Shown here: piece by piece, positions 1-10,043 of the stretch
Layout: every line of letters begins with the position of its first letter
Position numbering within the stretch: position 1 is the stretch's first letter
Origin: Pieris napi
Taxonomy: Eukaryota > Arthropoda > Insecta > Lepidoptera > Pieridae
DNA length: 64,000 nt
Direction: 5' to 3'
Assembly: GCF_905475465.1 (NCBI RefSeq)
Contig: NC_062251.1
Location: 7,433,001 to 7,497,000 of the forward strand
Translations under genes and position numbers: made by a program
The notes under the pieces: generated by a model
Database searches by the model: none
What the model was told of the DNA's origin: nothing
What the model saw: only the letters and a program-made list of their open reading frames with translations

Positions 1-2
1 CT

Positions 3-773
3 GCTCGTTTTGATCGCCTCTGGAATTTACCCAACTGCTTAGGGGCATGTGATGGTAAACACATCAGAATAGAAAAATTACCTGATTCAGGATCAAGTAA
101 TTTTAATTACAAATCCTACCATTCGATAGTATTAATGGCATGTTGTGATTCCGATAGATTATTATTTACTGTTATCGAGACTGGCTATGCTGGTAGGAAC
201 AGCGACGGTGGAATTTTCAGTGCTTCCAGGATCAAACGTTGGATAGAACATGGACGTCTTAATATTCCTTTACCTTCCAAACTTCCTAATGACCAATCTA
301 ACTATGAATTTCCATATTATTTTATTGGGGATGAGGCATTTCCCCTTCTATCTTACTTGATGAGACCATATCCCCAAAGAACCTTGAATGACTTGAGAAG
401 GGTATATAACTACAGACTAAGCCGAGGGAGGAATACAATTGAATGTGCTTTTGGGATGATGGCTGAAAAATTTCAAGTATTAAGTACTGCTATAAGATGT
501 CATACAATAGAAAAAGTATCAAATATAATAAAAGCAGTGTGTATTTTACACAACTATGTTCGAAAACGTGAGGGTATTCTATATAGTCCAAGGGAGTTTA
601 TACAAAACAGATCGGTCACTATTCCCGTTACAACGACAATACAACCTCATAATATAGAAATAACGGCAAATATGTCACCACATAATCAACGAAATTATTT
701 AGCAAACTACTTTATATCTGAGCAAGGTTCATTGCCTTGGCAATACCAATCCTGTTTGCAGAATACAATGTAA
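3..773 (+). CDS. PIF/Harbinger transposase, exon 2 (5' end outside window)
   Basis: The frame is open from the first bases to the stop at 771-773, giving 256 codons. It is the DDE nuclease half of a HARBI1-like (DDE_Tnp_4) transposase: GACDGKHI carries the first catalytic Asp, NSDGGIF the second region, GDEAFPL follows, and the RLSR..NTIECAFGMM motif carries the Glu. The family cuts and pastes elements with 3-bp TWA target duplications and needs a Myb/MADF partner for DNA binding. The visible part has no stop or frameshift. On the other strand the partner's first exon follows at 817-964, the same order as in the complete copies at 28-31 kb and 41-44 kb. Exon 1 lies to the left of the window. 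Confidence 0.9.
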   Translation, partial: ARFDRLWNLPNCLGACDGKHIRIEKLPDSGSSNFNYKSYHSIVLMACCDSDRLLFTVIETGYAGRNSDGGIFSASRIKRWIEHGRLNIPLPSKLPNDQSNYEFPYYFIGDEAFPLLSYLMRPYPQRTLNDLRRVYNYRLSRGRNTIECAFGMMAEKFQVLSTAIRCHTIEKVSNIIKAVCILHNYVRKREGILYSPREFIQNRSVTIPVTTTIQPHNIEITANMSPHNQRNYLANYFISEQGSLPWQYQSCLQNTM

Positions 774-816
774 CATTGATAATAATAAACTATGTATGTG
801 TACAAAAAAAACCAAC

Positions 817-964
817 CTGTTATTTGAAATTTGTTCCCAATTTCTGCCCAAGTCTTGTCTATTATATTTTTTCGCATGTATTCAGGTAGTTTGTAGTTAT
901 ATAAACAAGCATGTTTTTCAATTTCTTGTACAAACTTAATATTTGTTTCTTGCTCCGCCGCCAT
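817..964 (-). CDS. MADF partner protein, exon 1 (Harbinger copy 1)
   Basis: Exon 1 reads from ATG at 964 through FVQEIEKHACLYNYKLPEYM and DKTWAEIGNKF, a MADF (Myb/SANT-like) DNA-binding start, and ends at a CAG|GTTGG donor (last exon base 817, phase 1). The second exon would lie to the left of the window, inside the transposase intron. The MADF protein is inferred to bind the element ends and help the transposase. Only about 49 codons are visible. Confidence 0.75.
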
Positions 965-1589
965 CTTGTCGAAACGCGCGAGACGCGACGCACAAGCGAC
1001 CAACACGGCGGGTATCGCGAACGCGTAGAATACCAGTATCGTAATGTGAGAGTGTCCATATAAATGTATGTGAGATACTTCGCGGCGACTAGTTTCCGAG
1101 ACTAGAGTCGCGCGGGCGTATGGTAATGGGAGAAGGGCCTAATAGAATAAAGTAGATAGGTACTTACACTAGTCTGAATTTGCTCACTAGGTTTCCATTA
1201 TCAAACTTTTGTTTTATAAGGATCTGTTCATTCCCAAGCAACCAGATAACTTTCACTGGTTAACTCAATTGATTTTATTGTGACAGCGGCACCATCCTCT
1301 AGAGAAGATATCCTCTAGAGATATAGTTGGCAAAGTTGGTTGGTTTATTTTTGTTAGTCTTAAATTAATATAACTTATATTTTTGTCGTGATGCTATCGG
1401 TTTCAATTTGTTCAATAACCAATAGAACACCTTTGAATACTGTTAATCGGGCTTTAATTGTATTTAGTTAAATAAACATTTTTATTCCACGTATTATTAT
1501 TTTATTTATATTTCTCTACAAATTTACTAGCACTATATCATTATTCACTGAATCACATGTAAAATTTTTAAGGAAGTATTCTAACCTTA
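965..1589. other. No recognised gene; probable right end of Harbinger copy 1
   Basis: The first 180 bases are CG-rich and resemble the GC-rich ends of the other Harbinger copies, but I could not define a TIR or TSD. The rest is AT-rich. A 16-base string, TTATTCACTGAATCAC, occurs here near 1541 and again near 1851; its meaning is unclear. Confidence 0.4.
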
Positions 1590-1826
1590 TCATATACATA
1601 AATGATAAACCAAGCAATACTCTCCACACACAGACTTTAGATAATCCTGAACCGTAACGCTATTGTATATGCAACAATTCCTCCTTAAAAATCCTTCTTT
1701 TGCTTCAAGAGGTTTACGTCCAAATGAATCAAAGTATTCCCCAACTCTTTCGACGTTGATATGAATAGCCACCCAATGAAATCCCGGCTGTGAGTCAGGG
1801 GTTGAGATTATATTAATGAAACAATG
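1590..1826 (-). pseudogene. Polinton/Maverick adenovirus-type cysteine protease fragment
   Basis: A continuous reading frame of about 78 codons shows the signature order of the Polinton PRO protease: PGFHWVAIHI (catalytic His), GEYFDSFGRKPL (Asp) and SVCGEYCLVYH (catalytic Cys). In autonomous Polintons this enzyme is thought to process capsid proteins. Nothing else of a Polinton (pPolB, integrase, capsid, ATPase) is visible nearby, so this is an isolated remnant. No start codon is evident; the limits are those of the recognisable frame. The identification rests on motif spacing only. Confidence 0.65.
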
Positions 1827-1977
1827 GTTGACGTTGGCAAACTAAAAAAATTTATTCACTGAATCACTTACATAATGAAAAATATATGGCGCTAGTTGTA
1901 TTGATATTGTTATAATAATAATAAGCCTCTTATCCTCAACTATTTCTTTGACTTTGTGGTTGACTCTTGTCTTTAAG

Positions 1978-2193
1978 TTATAAAATATCTCTGAGTTCAG
2001 TGTGCCTCTTGGCAAAGGCCTCCTCTAACAATTTCCATTGTACTCTGTCTCTTGAAACCCTTCTCCATTTTGAGCCTGCTGTTAATTTTATTTCGTCTTC
2101 CCATCTCTTGCTTTGTCTTCCTCTGTTCCTTTTCCCATCTCTAGGGTACCAGTCAGTTATGATGTTGCTCCACTTTTCTTGTTTATCAATTTA
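1978..2193 (-). pseudogene. LINE ORF2 C-terminal tail
   Basis: The frame reads DKQEKWSNIITDWYPRDGK, then RGRQSKRWEDEIK and GSKWRRVSRDRVQWKLLEEAF, to a stop at 1978. This basic RGRQ-RW-W-R-W tail follows the reverse transcriptase in many insect endonuclease-RT LINEs (RTE-like and related). No RT or endonuclease domain precedes it here, as expected for a short retrotransposed or decayed fragment. Confidence 0.8.
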
Positions 2194-2279
2194 AAAAAAT
2201 TGCATGTCAGGCTGGTTGAAATCTGAGGATTGAGTATTGACTCGGATGCGGGTGGGCTATTGCATGTCATACTGGTAGG

Positions 2280-2654
2280 TTAGTTTGGAAAGTATCCTGC
2301 TGGATGATGATTTTGATGAACTGGTGCATGGCTGGATCGACGAAGGTGCTTACGGATGCTGGTCACGAGGTTAGAAGGCGAAATTATTTTTTGCGAATTT
2401 ATTTTAATAGGCGTGTTCAACACATGTTCCGTTTTAGAAATTTGACGAATTTCTGCCTGCGAAATGGCCATATGCAAATCTAACTTAATTTTTGTTTGCT
2501 CTAGCTTTGGTAGCGCCTTGACTGGCTTACTCATACTTAAAAAGAATAAATCGGTTTCGTCCATATACTGCTTCAATTGATGCCTTTCTCGTCTTAAATC
2601 ATTATTATTCTTCATCAATTGGTTTTCTAAATACGATTTTGCATTCACATCGGC
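2280..2654 (-). pseudogene. BESS-motif protein C-terminus (MADF-type remnant)
   Basis: About 123 codons carry MDETDLFFLSMSKPVKALP followed by LEQTKIKLDLHMAISQAEI, which matches the hydrophobic pattern of a BESS protein-interaction motif at the end of MADF proteins. The upstream part is rich in Lys, Arg and Asn. It adjoins, but is not in frame with, the Harbinger MADF exon at 2681-3082, so it may come from a second MADF gene or a nested copy. Confidence 0.5.
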
Positions 2655-2680
2655 ATCGTTTTAATAGTGATCGCCATACT

Positions 2681-3082
2681 CTCCAAAAACAAATCAATGG
2701 CATCTATTTCATACATTATTAATTTACGTTCGTCTTTAGACAGTTCTCGCAGTTTTGTAGCCAAAAGCTTGGCGTAGAGATCGCAGTCATCATCTTCTTT
2801 AATTGCAGTATGTCATTGACGTTGTCCTAAAACATTAGTCAATTGACCGAATGCTGTAGCCATTTGCTGCTCAGCTGTATTAGGTACTGAGCGACGACGG
2901 CTATTTTTTGCTTGAGTAGGCTGCATCTGTGAGGTTGAAGTCCTTGGCGATTGTAATGTTTCCATCACTTCGCTATCAGTTCTTTCGTTGTCGATAGCTT
3001 CATGTAGTTCCGGTGTTGTTTCATCTCCAAAAGGTTCCTTTGGTATTTGTGAATCATGTGATTCTGATGACGTTGATGGTGT
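2681..3082 (-). pseudogene. MADF partner protein, exon 2 (Harbinger copy 2), with premature stop
   Basis: A TTTTTTACAG acceptor precedes the exon at 3082. The frame is acidic and Ser/Thr-rich, reaches a TGA at 2813-2815, then continues as EDDDCDLYAKLLATKLREL and DERKLIMYEID, the conserved C-terminal block of Harbinger MADF partners. The stop lies inside a conserved frame, so the copy is broken. Its acceptor faces that of transposase exon 2 on the other strand across 56 bp. Confidence 0.65.
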
Positions 3083-3138
3083 CTGTAAAAAAGGTATTTT
3101 AATTAATTTAATGCTAATATATGCTATTATTATTTCAG

Positions 3139-3330
3139 ATGCCCACAACAGCGGACGGTTGGTTAGATATCGAAAAAGGATTTAGAAGAAAATTTCCACA
3201 TTGTATCGGATCAATAGACGGCAAGCATATCTTAATGGAAAACCCTTATTACAGTGGAACCGAGTTTCATAACTATAAGAAGACTTTTAGCATTGTTCTA
3301 ATGGCACTAGTGGATAGCAATTATAAATGG
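3139..3330 (+). pseudogene. Harbinger transposase exon 2, truncated by a Tc3-like fragment
   Basis: After a TATTTCAG acceptor the frame reads IEKGFRRKFPHCIGSIDGKH, then SGTEFHNYKKTFSIVLMALV and ends abruptly at DSNYKW. This is the start of the DDE domain including the first catalytic Asp (GSIDGKH). Directly after this the sequence becomes the opposite-strand Tc3-like transposase. The rest of the transposase was not found downstream. Confidence 0.8.
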
Positions 3331-3980
3331 CCAACGTCGTTTTCAAAGGAATATGGACCGATGATGCCGCCAGCCCAAAATCCACACCAAACAGTGACTT
3401 TTTCGGGATGCATTGGACGCTCTTGGATCTCATGTGGACTTGTATCGGCCCAAATTCGACAATTTTGTTTGTTCACGTACCCATTCATCCAGAAATGGGC
3501 CTCATCGCTTAAGATGATTTTTCGATGAAAATTAGGGTCAGTTGCCAACTGCTCCAGAGCCCATTCAGCGAACACAAGTCTTTGTCTATGGTCGTTTACC
3601 TTCAGCTCCTGGGTCAGTTGAATTTTGTACGGGTGCATGCCCAAGTCACGACGCAAAATTCGCCAAGTTGTGGTCTGTGAAAGGCCGAGTTCTTGTGAGC
3701 GACGCGAAATCGACTGCCTCGGATTCTCCCGCATGCTCTCACGGACAGCGGCGATGTTTTCGGTAGATCTTGCGTTTCGTCGACGTACGGGTGATGGTTG
3801 ATCGTTTACTGAACCAGTGGAATCAAATTTATCCACCACACTGCGAATAGTCCTCTCGGTAGGACGATTATGGCGCCCGTAAAATGGGCGAAGCGCGCGG
3901 AACGTTTCCCGAACAGAACACCCATTTTGATAAAACAATTTTATCATTTGCACGTGTTGTTGAACGCTATGTTGTTATTT
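3330..3980 (-). pseudogene. Tc3/mariner-like transposase, N-terminal two thirds
   Basis: The frame runs about 217 codons without a stop. It has an N-terminal HTH (VQMIKLFYQNGCSVRETFRA), a second HTH with RNARSTENIAAVRE and LGLSQTTTWRILRRDLGMHP, and the first catalytic Asp in IILSDEAHFWMNG. It then reads KVTVWCGFWAGGIIGPYSF and stops at the junction with the Harbinger exon. The second Asp and the final Asp/Glu are missing. A stop at 3981-3983 cuts off the usual first residues. The C-terminal half of a related but distinct member lies at 38530-39095. Confidence 0.85.
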
Positions 3981-3984
3981 GGTC

Positions 3985-5394
3985 CATCCATCCATCCATT
4001 GTATCCAAGGTGATTTGGCAAAACAGACTGAATAAATGACAGCCAATTTGAAAGATGTAGCTTCAACAAGATGGCCGCTATCAACTGTAAAAGTTCGGAA
4101 GTCCCTATTGAAAGACCCTTAATTAGGTCTATATATTTACTGACACTGCATTTTATATTTTTGCTGCCTACATATTGTTTAATATCCGACCATGCCACTT
4201 CAATCGGATTTAGGTCGGGGTGGTATGGTGGTAGTCTCAGTATCTGATGACCTCGTTCAGCTAGGATTAGATCAATCGAAAATGTTTTAAATTTATCTTT
4301 GTTGATCTTTATTAAATTGTATAACTGAGGTTTCAAATGTGTTTCCTCGTACTGTATACCTTTTTCAGTGAGCCAGGCCTGCATGTCAGCTTTTTTAGAA
4401 TTAGAGGTTGTTGCGCGATCCCACTTCTTATTATGATATTACGCGTTGTCGACTACCACGACGGAACTGGGTTGTAGGTTGGGCATTAATTGGGTTCGGA
4501 GCCATTTTTCGTAGTTTTCAAAATTCATATTGTCGTGGTAGTCGCCTGATTTGGTACCAGCTTTAAAAGTCAGCAACGCATTAGGTATCACACCCTGCGT
4601 GGACAATAACAACTCGCTGTCCTTTCGAAATAGGTTTCTTAAGCCCCTTAGTAGTACCATCGGTCCAGGCTTTTGAAGAAGAGTGCGATGAATCTACGTA
4701 AGATTCGTCTGTATAAACAATAGGCTTTCCCTCTTGGCGATATTGCTTTATTTCCCTTAAATATTCGATACGTTGCAAACGTATATTAGAAGTCTCAATC
4801 AGCACTTTCCGGTTGTTTTCGGTGTTTTTCCACCGAAATCCCAAACAATAACTATTCGCCAATTACTTCGTTCTGAACCTTTGAAATTTATGTCATCTTC
4901 TAGCTGCTTTTTAAGATTTCCGATGGTAGGAAGTTCAATATTTGTCTTGTGAAAGTTATGAATGGTTCTCTTTATTACTCCTTGGTCGAAGTTATGGATA
5001 TTTGTGACCGGTTTTGCTCTGGAACGTTTTTTGCCAGGTGTTCTGAACACTGTGATCAAATCAGAACTTTTGGCTTGATTGGAGATGTTTCTTACCGTTG
5101 CAATTGACGTTTTTGTTGACTCTGTTGTCATTTTTTGGATTTTACCTAATTCGCTGATTATACTATTAAATTTTATGTTTCCTGCCTTAATGATTTCGGC
5201 AGTTTGTTTTATCTGGCTCAAATTTACAATGTTGTTGTCCGAATGACTGAACAAAGTATTGTAGCTTCGTCAATCTCACTTTGGATTTGTTTCAAAGAAT
5301 CAATTAATTCGTTAGAATCCCTTTTTAAAAAACAATTCACGTCATAAACCATTTTCCTGGCTTGTCTTTTCAAAACAGTATTTGTTCTAGGCAT
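3985..5394 (-). pseudogene. DDE_3-type transposase (IS630/Tc1-mariner relative), frameshifted
   Basis: Pieces in successive frames from ATG at 5392-5394 rebuild the order of one insect transposase family: MPRTNTVLKRQARKMVYDV; TPGKKRSRAKPVTNIHNFDQ; LGFRWKNTENNRKVLIETSN; IVYTDESYVDSSH (first Asp); GLKKPISKGQRVVIVHAG; KSGDYHDNMNFENYEKWLRT; SVVVVDNA (second Asp); ILRLPPYHPDLNPIEVAWSD (Glu). At least four frame changes separate them (about 5250, 4800-4860, 4580-4660 and 4385-4440), and the last residues are scrambled near 4100. All three catalytic acidic residues are still encoded, but the reading frame is not intact. No TIR was identified. Confidence 0.8.
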
Positions 5395-5508
5395 ATTCAC
5401 TTTAAAGTCACAAACAAACTTAAAAACAAATAACAAACAACAAAACACAAACAAAAAACAACAAAACGTAACAACAGCAACAATAATATTAATGACGCGA
5501 CTGTACAC

Positions 5509-6408
5509 GGGTTGGGCGCGGGGCGTCGTATCGGTGCGGGGGACGGAATGCTACTGGAGAGCCAATCGACGCTACGCGCGCCCGCTCTTCATTCCGCTAG
5601 CCCCCCTCAGGTACCTTATTTTTTACTTATAATAACGGTCAGCGCTAGAGTTTCGTGCCGCTACTTGTAACATATGATATTTTGCTGAACTAGCATTCCA
5701 TTTATTGTTTATGATATTATATTTATCGCTTCTCACTTTATAAAATGATTGATGTAAATTGATGTATGTATATTGTATAATAATAACTTTCGCTCAATAT
5801 TGAATGTAAAGTTTCGACAATGTATGTTATACATAAATGGAACTGAACATACGAAAGTCTGCTTTGTATGCTTAAAGGAAGTTTAATGGTAATTGAAGTT
5901 AATGGTTTAAAATATGGTGTTTTTCTTTCTCTTCCTCTGATTACTCATATTTGACTCATAGGATTGCATAACCGAATAAGTTTGCTGTATGTTACTTTTA
6001 CGAAATCCTAAATCGGTGAGCCTGCTATAGTGTGGAACGATAACGTTTCGCAATCTTCCCCTTTTACGAAAGATATCACCACTCTTTCTGACCTTTCCTC
6101 TTGACTTTCCTGTAAATTCGTTTCTATTCTTAACTCCTTTTTTTCTTCTTCGAACTTCCTTTTTCTATCTGCTCCGTCCTTTTTGTAATTATTCGTTAAT
6201 TTTTGAATATCCCCCCCATACTGTAAGTTGATCTTGGTATAACTTATCCATAATGATTTGTTAATAAAATGCCCCAATAAACAATGGTGTGTAAAAGTGC
6301 TGTATAACTTGCCCTTTTTCGAAAGGGATTACTTAGTTATTATGCTGAAGGAAGATAAAAACGTCCGTTGCCTTTTTCTAGGTTGAAAGGACGCTAATAT
6401 ACTTTTTG
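5509..6408. other. No recognised gene
   Basis: A GC-rich patch (5505-5610) follows the transposase start, with a loose inverted similarity between GGGGGACGGAATG and CATTCCGCTAGCCCCCC. The remainder is AT-rich. A minus-strand frame of 89 codons (6008-6277), rich in Lys and Glu, matches nothing I recognise and is probably chance. Confidence 0.4.
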
Positions 6409-7050
6409 ACCCCTCTGGATCTTTGAAAATGCTGGGAGCGGACTAACTGTCGCTTGCCTCCCTATTTAACCGTTGTGAGTCCTTGAAAATGATGGGAGCG
6501 GACTCACTGTCGCTTGCCTCCCTATTTGACCGTTGTGAGTCCTTGAAAATGATGGGAGCGGACTCACTGTCGCTTGCCTCCCTATTTGACCGTTGTGAGT
6601 CCTTGAAAATGCTGGGAGCGGACTTCCTGTCGCTTGCCTCCCTATTTGACCGTTGTGAGTCCTTGAAAATGATGGGAGCGGACTCACTGTCGCTTGCCTC
6701 CCTATTTGACCGTTGTGAGTCCTTGAAAATGATGGGAGCGGACTCTCTGTCGCTTGCCTCCCCTATTTGGACCGCTGTGGGTCTTTGAAAATGCTGGGAG
6801 CGGACTCACTGTCGCTTGCCTCCCTATTTGACCGTTGTGAGTCCTTGAAAATGATGGGAGCGGACTCACTGTCGCTTGCCTCCCTATTTGACCGTTGTGA
6901 GTCCTTGAAAATGATGGGAGCGGACTCACTGTCGCTTGCCTCCCTATTTGACCGTTGTGAGTCCTTGAAAATGCTGGGAGCGGACTTCCTGTCGCTTGCC
7001 TCCCTATTTGACCGCTGTGGGTCCTTGAAAATGCTGGGAGCGGACTCACT
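6409..7050. repeat. 60-bp minisatellite, about 10.5 copies
   Basis: The unit begins CCTTGAAAATGATGGGAGCG and ends with CCTATTTGACCGTTGTGAGT. Full units start near 6421, 6481, 6541, 6601, 6661, 6721 (62 bp), 6783, 6843, 6903 and 6963, with a partial one at 7023-7050. Copies differ at a few sites: gatggg/gctggg, actcact/acttcct/actctct, and gttgtgagt/gctgtgggt. Units 1-4 and 7-10 show the same order of variants, so the array seems to have grown partly by duplicating a block of several units. Because 60 is a multiple of 3, several frames stay open on both strands; I treat these as by-products, not genes. Confidence 0.95.
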
Positions 7051-7297
7051 TTTCATATTTTTGCATATGTATTTAATTAAGATAAAAAATTTAATTAAAA
7101 TTATAATCATTTTAAAAGTAATTATATATATTACAGATATAAATGTATGTATGTATAGGGAAAAATGAATTTTTTCGGAGCAATTGTCTTTCAAAAATAA
7201 TCATTTTTATTTTATTTTAAAAAAGATATAAATTGTAATAATTTTAGTATAAACAATAATTAATTATGATGAATTAATGAAATACTTTGATTGTCTC
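7051..7297. other. AT-rich spacer
   Basis: Low-complexity AT-rich sequence between the minisatellite and the minus-strand pseudogene. No gene or element end was seen. Confidence 0.5.
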
Positions 7298-8261
7298 TTA
7301 ATCATCTTCATCATCGTCATAATAATCATTTGAATTTTCATCATTAAGTACATCACGATACTGTCCACTCAAGTCATCATCCTCATCATCACTAGTTATA
7401 TTGTTGTTGCTGGTAGCATCTTCTGTAAAAACACAAAGACAAAAAATTAAAAAAAATAGAACGACAAATATAATACATTGTTAACTAGAAATCAAAGTAC
7501 GGTACCTGATTCTTGAAGTGATTCGCTAACGAGTCCTGGTAATTGGTCACCATCAAATAAATAAAAATGATACTGGTTATCTTCAAACGTCCATCCATTG
7601 TTTTCAGGAGTAAAAGTAGACGGTCGTTTTTCATTTGCATTATTCCATATGCTGGTAATATAATTAGCTCGGAGAAATTGTTGAAATAACTCAGTTTTGC
7701 ATGGTGGTAAATTGATGGCATCGAATTTTATTACATTTTTTGGATTACTAATTATAACCACAAACGAACGTAGCATAGCTTTATTTGTTACATACTCAAA
7801 AAGATGTCCTAAATAGGTAAAAACCTGTTTTTTATTAGCCGGAAATTTTGATTTTGGGCTCAACTTTGTATTTGTATGAAACATATGTATTTTATTGACT
7901 TTTATATCTAAAATATCAACAACAAAAAATAACTTTCGATGTCATCAGCGATGATATTCATGTTTAATTCAGGTTTGGACTGCTTAGAAGAAGCTGAATT
8001 TGTGGTATCATCTTCAGTGTCAGTATGATTAACCATTTCTTGAAGGACGTATTCGGCTGTCTCGTAGCTTGGTAGCTCTCTTCATTTAACGTCACATTTT
8101 ATTTGTTTCGAGTCATGTTCTGGTATTAATGTCCCAATTTTCAAGTACTTAGTTATGTTTTTTCTCAGATATTTTAAAATATTGTTATCTTCCCATGTTG
8201 ATGGTACTGCTAACAATCTATGTTTGTTGTATTCCCAAGTCTGGACTATTTTATAAGACAT
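7298..8261 (-). pseudogene. DUF4806-like multi-exon gene with premature stop
   Basis: From ATG at 8261 the frame reads MSYKIVQTWEYNKHRLLAVP then STWEDNNILKYLRKN, the N-terminal module that typifies insect DUF4806-type proteins. A TGA interrupts it within CDVK-stop-RELPSYETAEYVL. The middle part (about 7500-7907) reads LPPCKTELFQQFLRANYITS and GWTFEDNQYHFYLFDGDQLP and ends at a G|GTACC donor near 7501. A TTTTTACAG acceptor near 7425 opens the last exon, an acidic tail ending DYYDDDEDD at 7298. The junction near 7907-7935 would need an intron of only about 25 nt, so bases are probably lost. These families are often TE-linked; function here is unknown. Confidence 0.55.
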
Positions 8262-8524
8262 TCTGAAATTAATAAAAAAAATCTTGTATTACATTAATAT
8301 ACAGGTGTAGTGTGTGTGCTAGTTACAATAAATAAACCCGAAAAGATATGTTATTTTTATTTTAATACAAAGTCACTTTCGCATTTATAGTTTTTAATTT
8401 AACAATCACTTTTCAAAATTACTGTATTATTAAATTGAATTAGGAACAAATAAGGTAACATTAAGTTGGTAACCAGTCATTCCTCATCTTCAATGTGGTT
8501 TGAATCGCCTATATTATATAATAT

Positions 8525-8822
8525 ATACTATATTGCTTCTATGTCTTCTACTTCCGCTGAAGAACCTGTAGAGCTATGTGATGGACTTTTTCGAGGGTAG
8601 TTTTGCACATTTGGTGTACTGCTGCTTCCACTTGCATAGCCATACTGATGTGGGTACTGGTAGGCATTCGTCCATCCTGTTTGCATCATACCACCGTCAT
8701 AATTATTATGTACACTATATTTTATATTTTTAATAATTTTCATCACTTCGAACCGAAATTCAAAATTCTGTGTTGGGGAAATTGTCTTCATTAAATAAAT
8801 GGCAAACATAACTTCAGTTTTA
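8525..8822 (-). pseudogene. MADF-type protein C-terminus
   Basis: The frame reads LMKTISPTQNFEFRFEVMKI then a Gly/Tyr/Ser-rich tail ending SSAEVEDIEAI before the stop at 8528. The amphipathic block plus low-complexity tail matches the end of MADF partner proteins elsewhere in this window (compare 42475-43268). A LINE endonuclease fragment separates it from the N-terminal half at 9250-9513. Confidence 0.5.
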
Positions 8823-8825
8823 GTA

Positions 8826-9045
8826 CCACCAGTTACAGCCACCATGCTTGCGCCCATCCACGCGGTCACATCGTAATACCGTATATCTGGGAGGGACTAA
8901 CTCAGCGTCAGCTATAGAATCATTACATCCTGTTTCCGTAACTGCAAACAACTCAACAGAGATTGATGAGACACTCATATAAAATTCCTTTAACTTGGTC
9001 CGAAGACCCCTCACATTTTGGTAACATATCTTAATAGGTCTACTT
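8826..9045 (-). pseudogene. LINE endonuclease (APE-type) N-terminus
   Basis: About 72 codons read IKICYQNVRGLRTKLKEFYM then ISVELFAVTETGCNDSIADA and YTVLRCDRVDGRKHGG. These are the first motifs of an AP-like endonuclease (the N of YQNVRG, the E of TETG) from a Jockey-type LINE. The rest of ORF2 is absent. It sits between two halves of a MADF gene on the same strand, so it probably inserted into that gene's intron or exon. Confidence 0.8.
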
Positions 9046-9249
9046 CCATCGTTTTGGGTTATTTGGTGATCTCCGAAACCACACCCAGTCACAATATTCA
9101 ACATTAAAAAGCCAATTATCCGGTTTACATAATAACTCATATTCATATTCTGGTACCCCGATAATGAATGATGCGTAGTCCTTTTCTCTTTTATGATTAA
9201 TTTGTTCGACTCTTATAGACACTTCCCTAACTTTTTCTGCTCAGCTCCA

Positions 9250-9513
9250 CAAATCTCCACTACATCGCTTTTAGAATTATGAATACAATCGGCACTGCTG
9301 CCTGACTTCGTACTCATTGTTTTTTGCCTTTCCCGGCGGTAAGATGCAAGAAGCGAGTCCATCTTTTTTTTAACTCTTCAACATTACATTCCAGTTGTTT
9401 TGCGATTTCCCGCCAAGCATCTTGTTTGTAAGTTGTATTTTTATAGTTTTCATACGTCGGAAATTGCGGTAGGCTTCTATCATTAATAAACATTTTTCTT
9501 GAGACCAATCCAT
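9250..9513 (-). pseudogene. MADF protein N-terminus with two frameshifts
   Basis: ATG at 9511-9513 opens MDWSQEKCLLMIEAYRNF. A frame change follows, then FPTYENYKNTTYKQDAWREI and AKQLECNVEEL, and after an 8-A run a second frame change to KMDSLLASYRRERQKTMSTK. Together this is a near-complete MADF domain. One extra A in the homopolymer would restore the second junction, so sequencing error is possible. It pairs with the C-terminal piece at 8525-8822. Confidence 0.7.
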
Positions 9514-9599
9514 AATTTAATCGATAAGATACGTAAACAATCGCTAGAACACAAGAACGCTTTGAAAAGACCGCTCAGTGGCGCGAGCACGTCCGAACA

Positions 9600-9800
9600 C
9601 GCTAGAACGCTCTAAGCAACTGTTCGCGCGCTCTTGCGCAGTTTACATCAAGCGAACGAGCATTCTTAGAATATTCTATAGAATCTTTGCGAACGCACTA
9701 AGAACAACGAAAGAATGCTCTACGCCTGTTTACACTAGAAGAATTTGATGTAGTGGGGATAGAATGAGCATTCGCTCGTTTGATGTAAATCGACCTTGAG
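9600..9800. repeat. Inverted-repeat cluster at the outer end of Harbinger copy 4
   Basis: TTTACATCAA at about 9649 is inverted at 9780-9790 (TTGATGTAAA), and GAGCATTCTT (about 9661) is inverted in AAGAATGCTC near 9712. Variants of gaacg/cgctc occur many times from 9550 to 9800. This looks like the terminal/subterminal part of a DNA transposon or a small MITE of about 145 bp. I could not confirm a TSD. Confidence 0.4.
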
Positions 9801-9897
9801 CCATCGTGCCGTACGGTTTGCTCGCTCGTGAATAGCCGCGTACTGACTGAGCGAGCAGCCTCGCGAAGCAGCCTCGGACGTTTGCTTCGCAACGTCT

Positions 9898-9954
9898 GCC
9901 GCGCGAGGCAGCCTCGGTCTGTAAGTTTTCTAATCCGAGGCTGCCTCGCGCGGC
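9898..9954. repeat. Perfect 20-bp inverted repeat (hairpin)
   Basis: The arm GCCGCGCGAGGCAGCCTCGG (9898-9917) is exactly inverted at 9935-9954, with a 17-nt AT-rich loop. It lies about 90 bp upstream of the Harbinger transposase ATG. The nearby 9840-9890 region carries extra partial copies (gcagcctcg). It may be a transposase or MADF binding region, or a terminator-like structure. Confidence 0.85.
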
Positions 9955-10043
9955 AAGTCCGAGCCATCGTGAGCATCGACGCTCAGTTTAACTTGAAGTC
10001 GAATAGAGACCGCGCGTGCCCGTATAGTTTGCCCGAGACCACC

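Noticed and set aside
6008..6277. 89-codon Lys/Glu-rich minus-strand ORF
   Set aside because: No recognisable domain, no splice or promoter context, lies in AT-rich spacer.
6466..7194. Long open frames on both strands across the minisatellite (20-residue peptide repeats)
   Set aside because: They arise because the 60-bp unit is a multiple of three without stops; no start context, no homology, and three frames are open at once.
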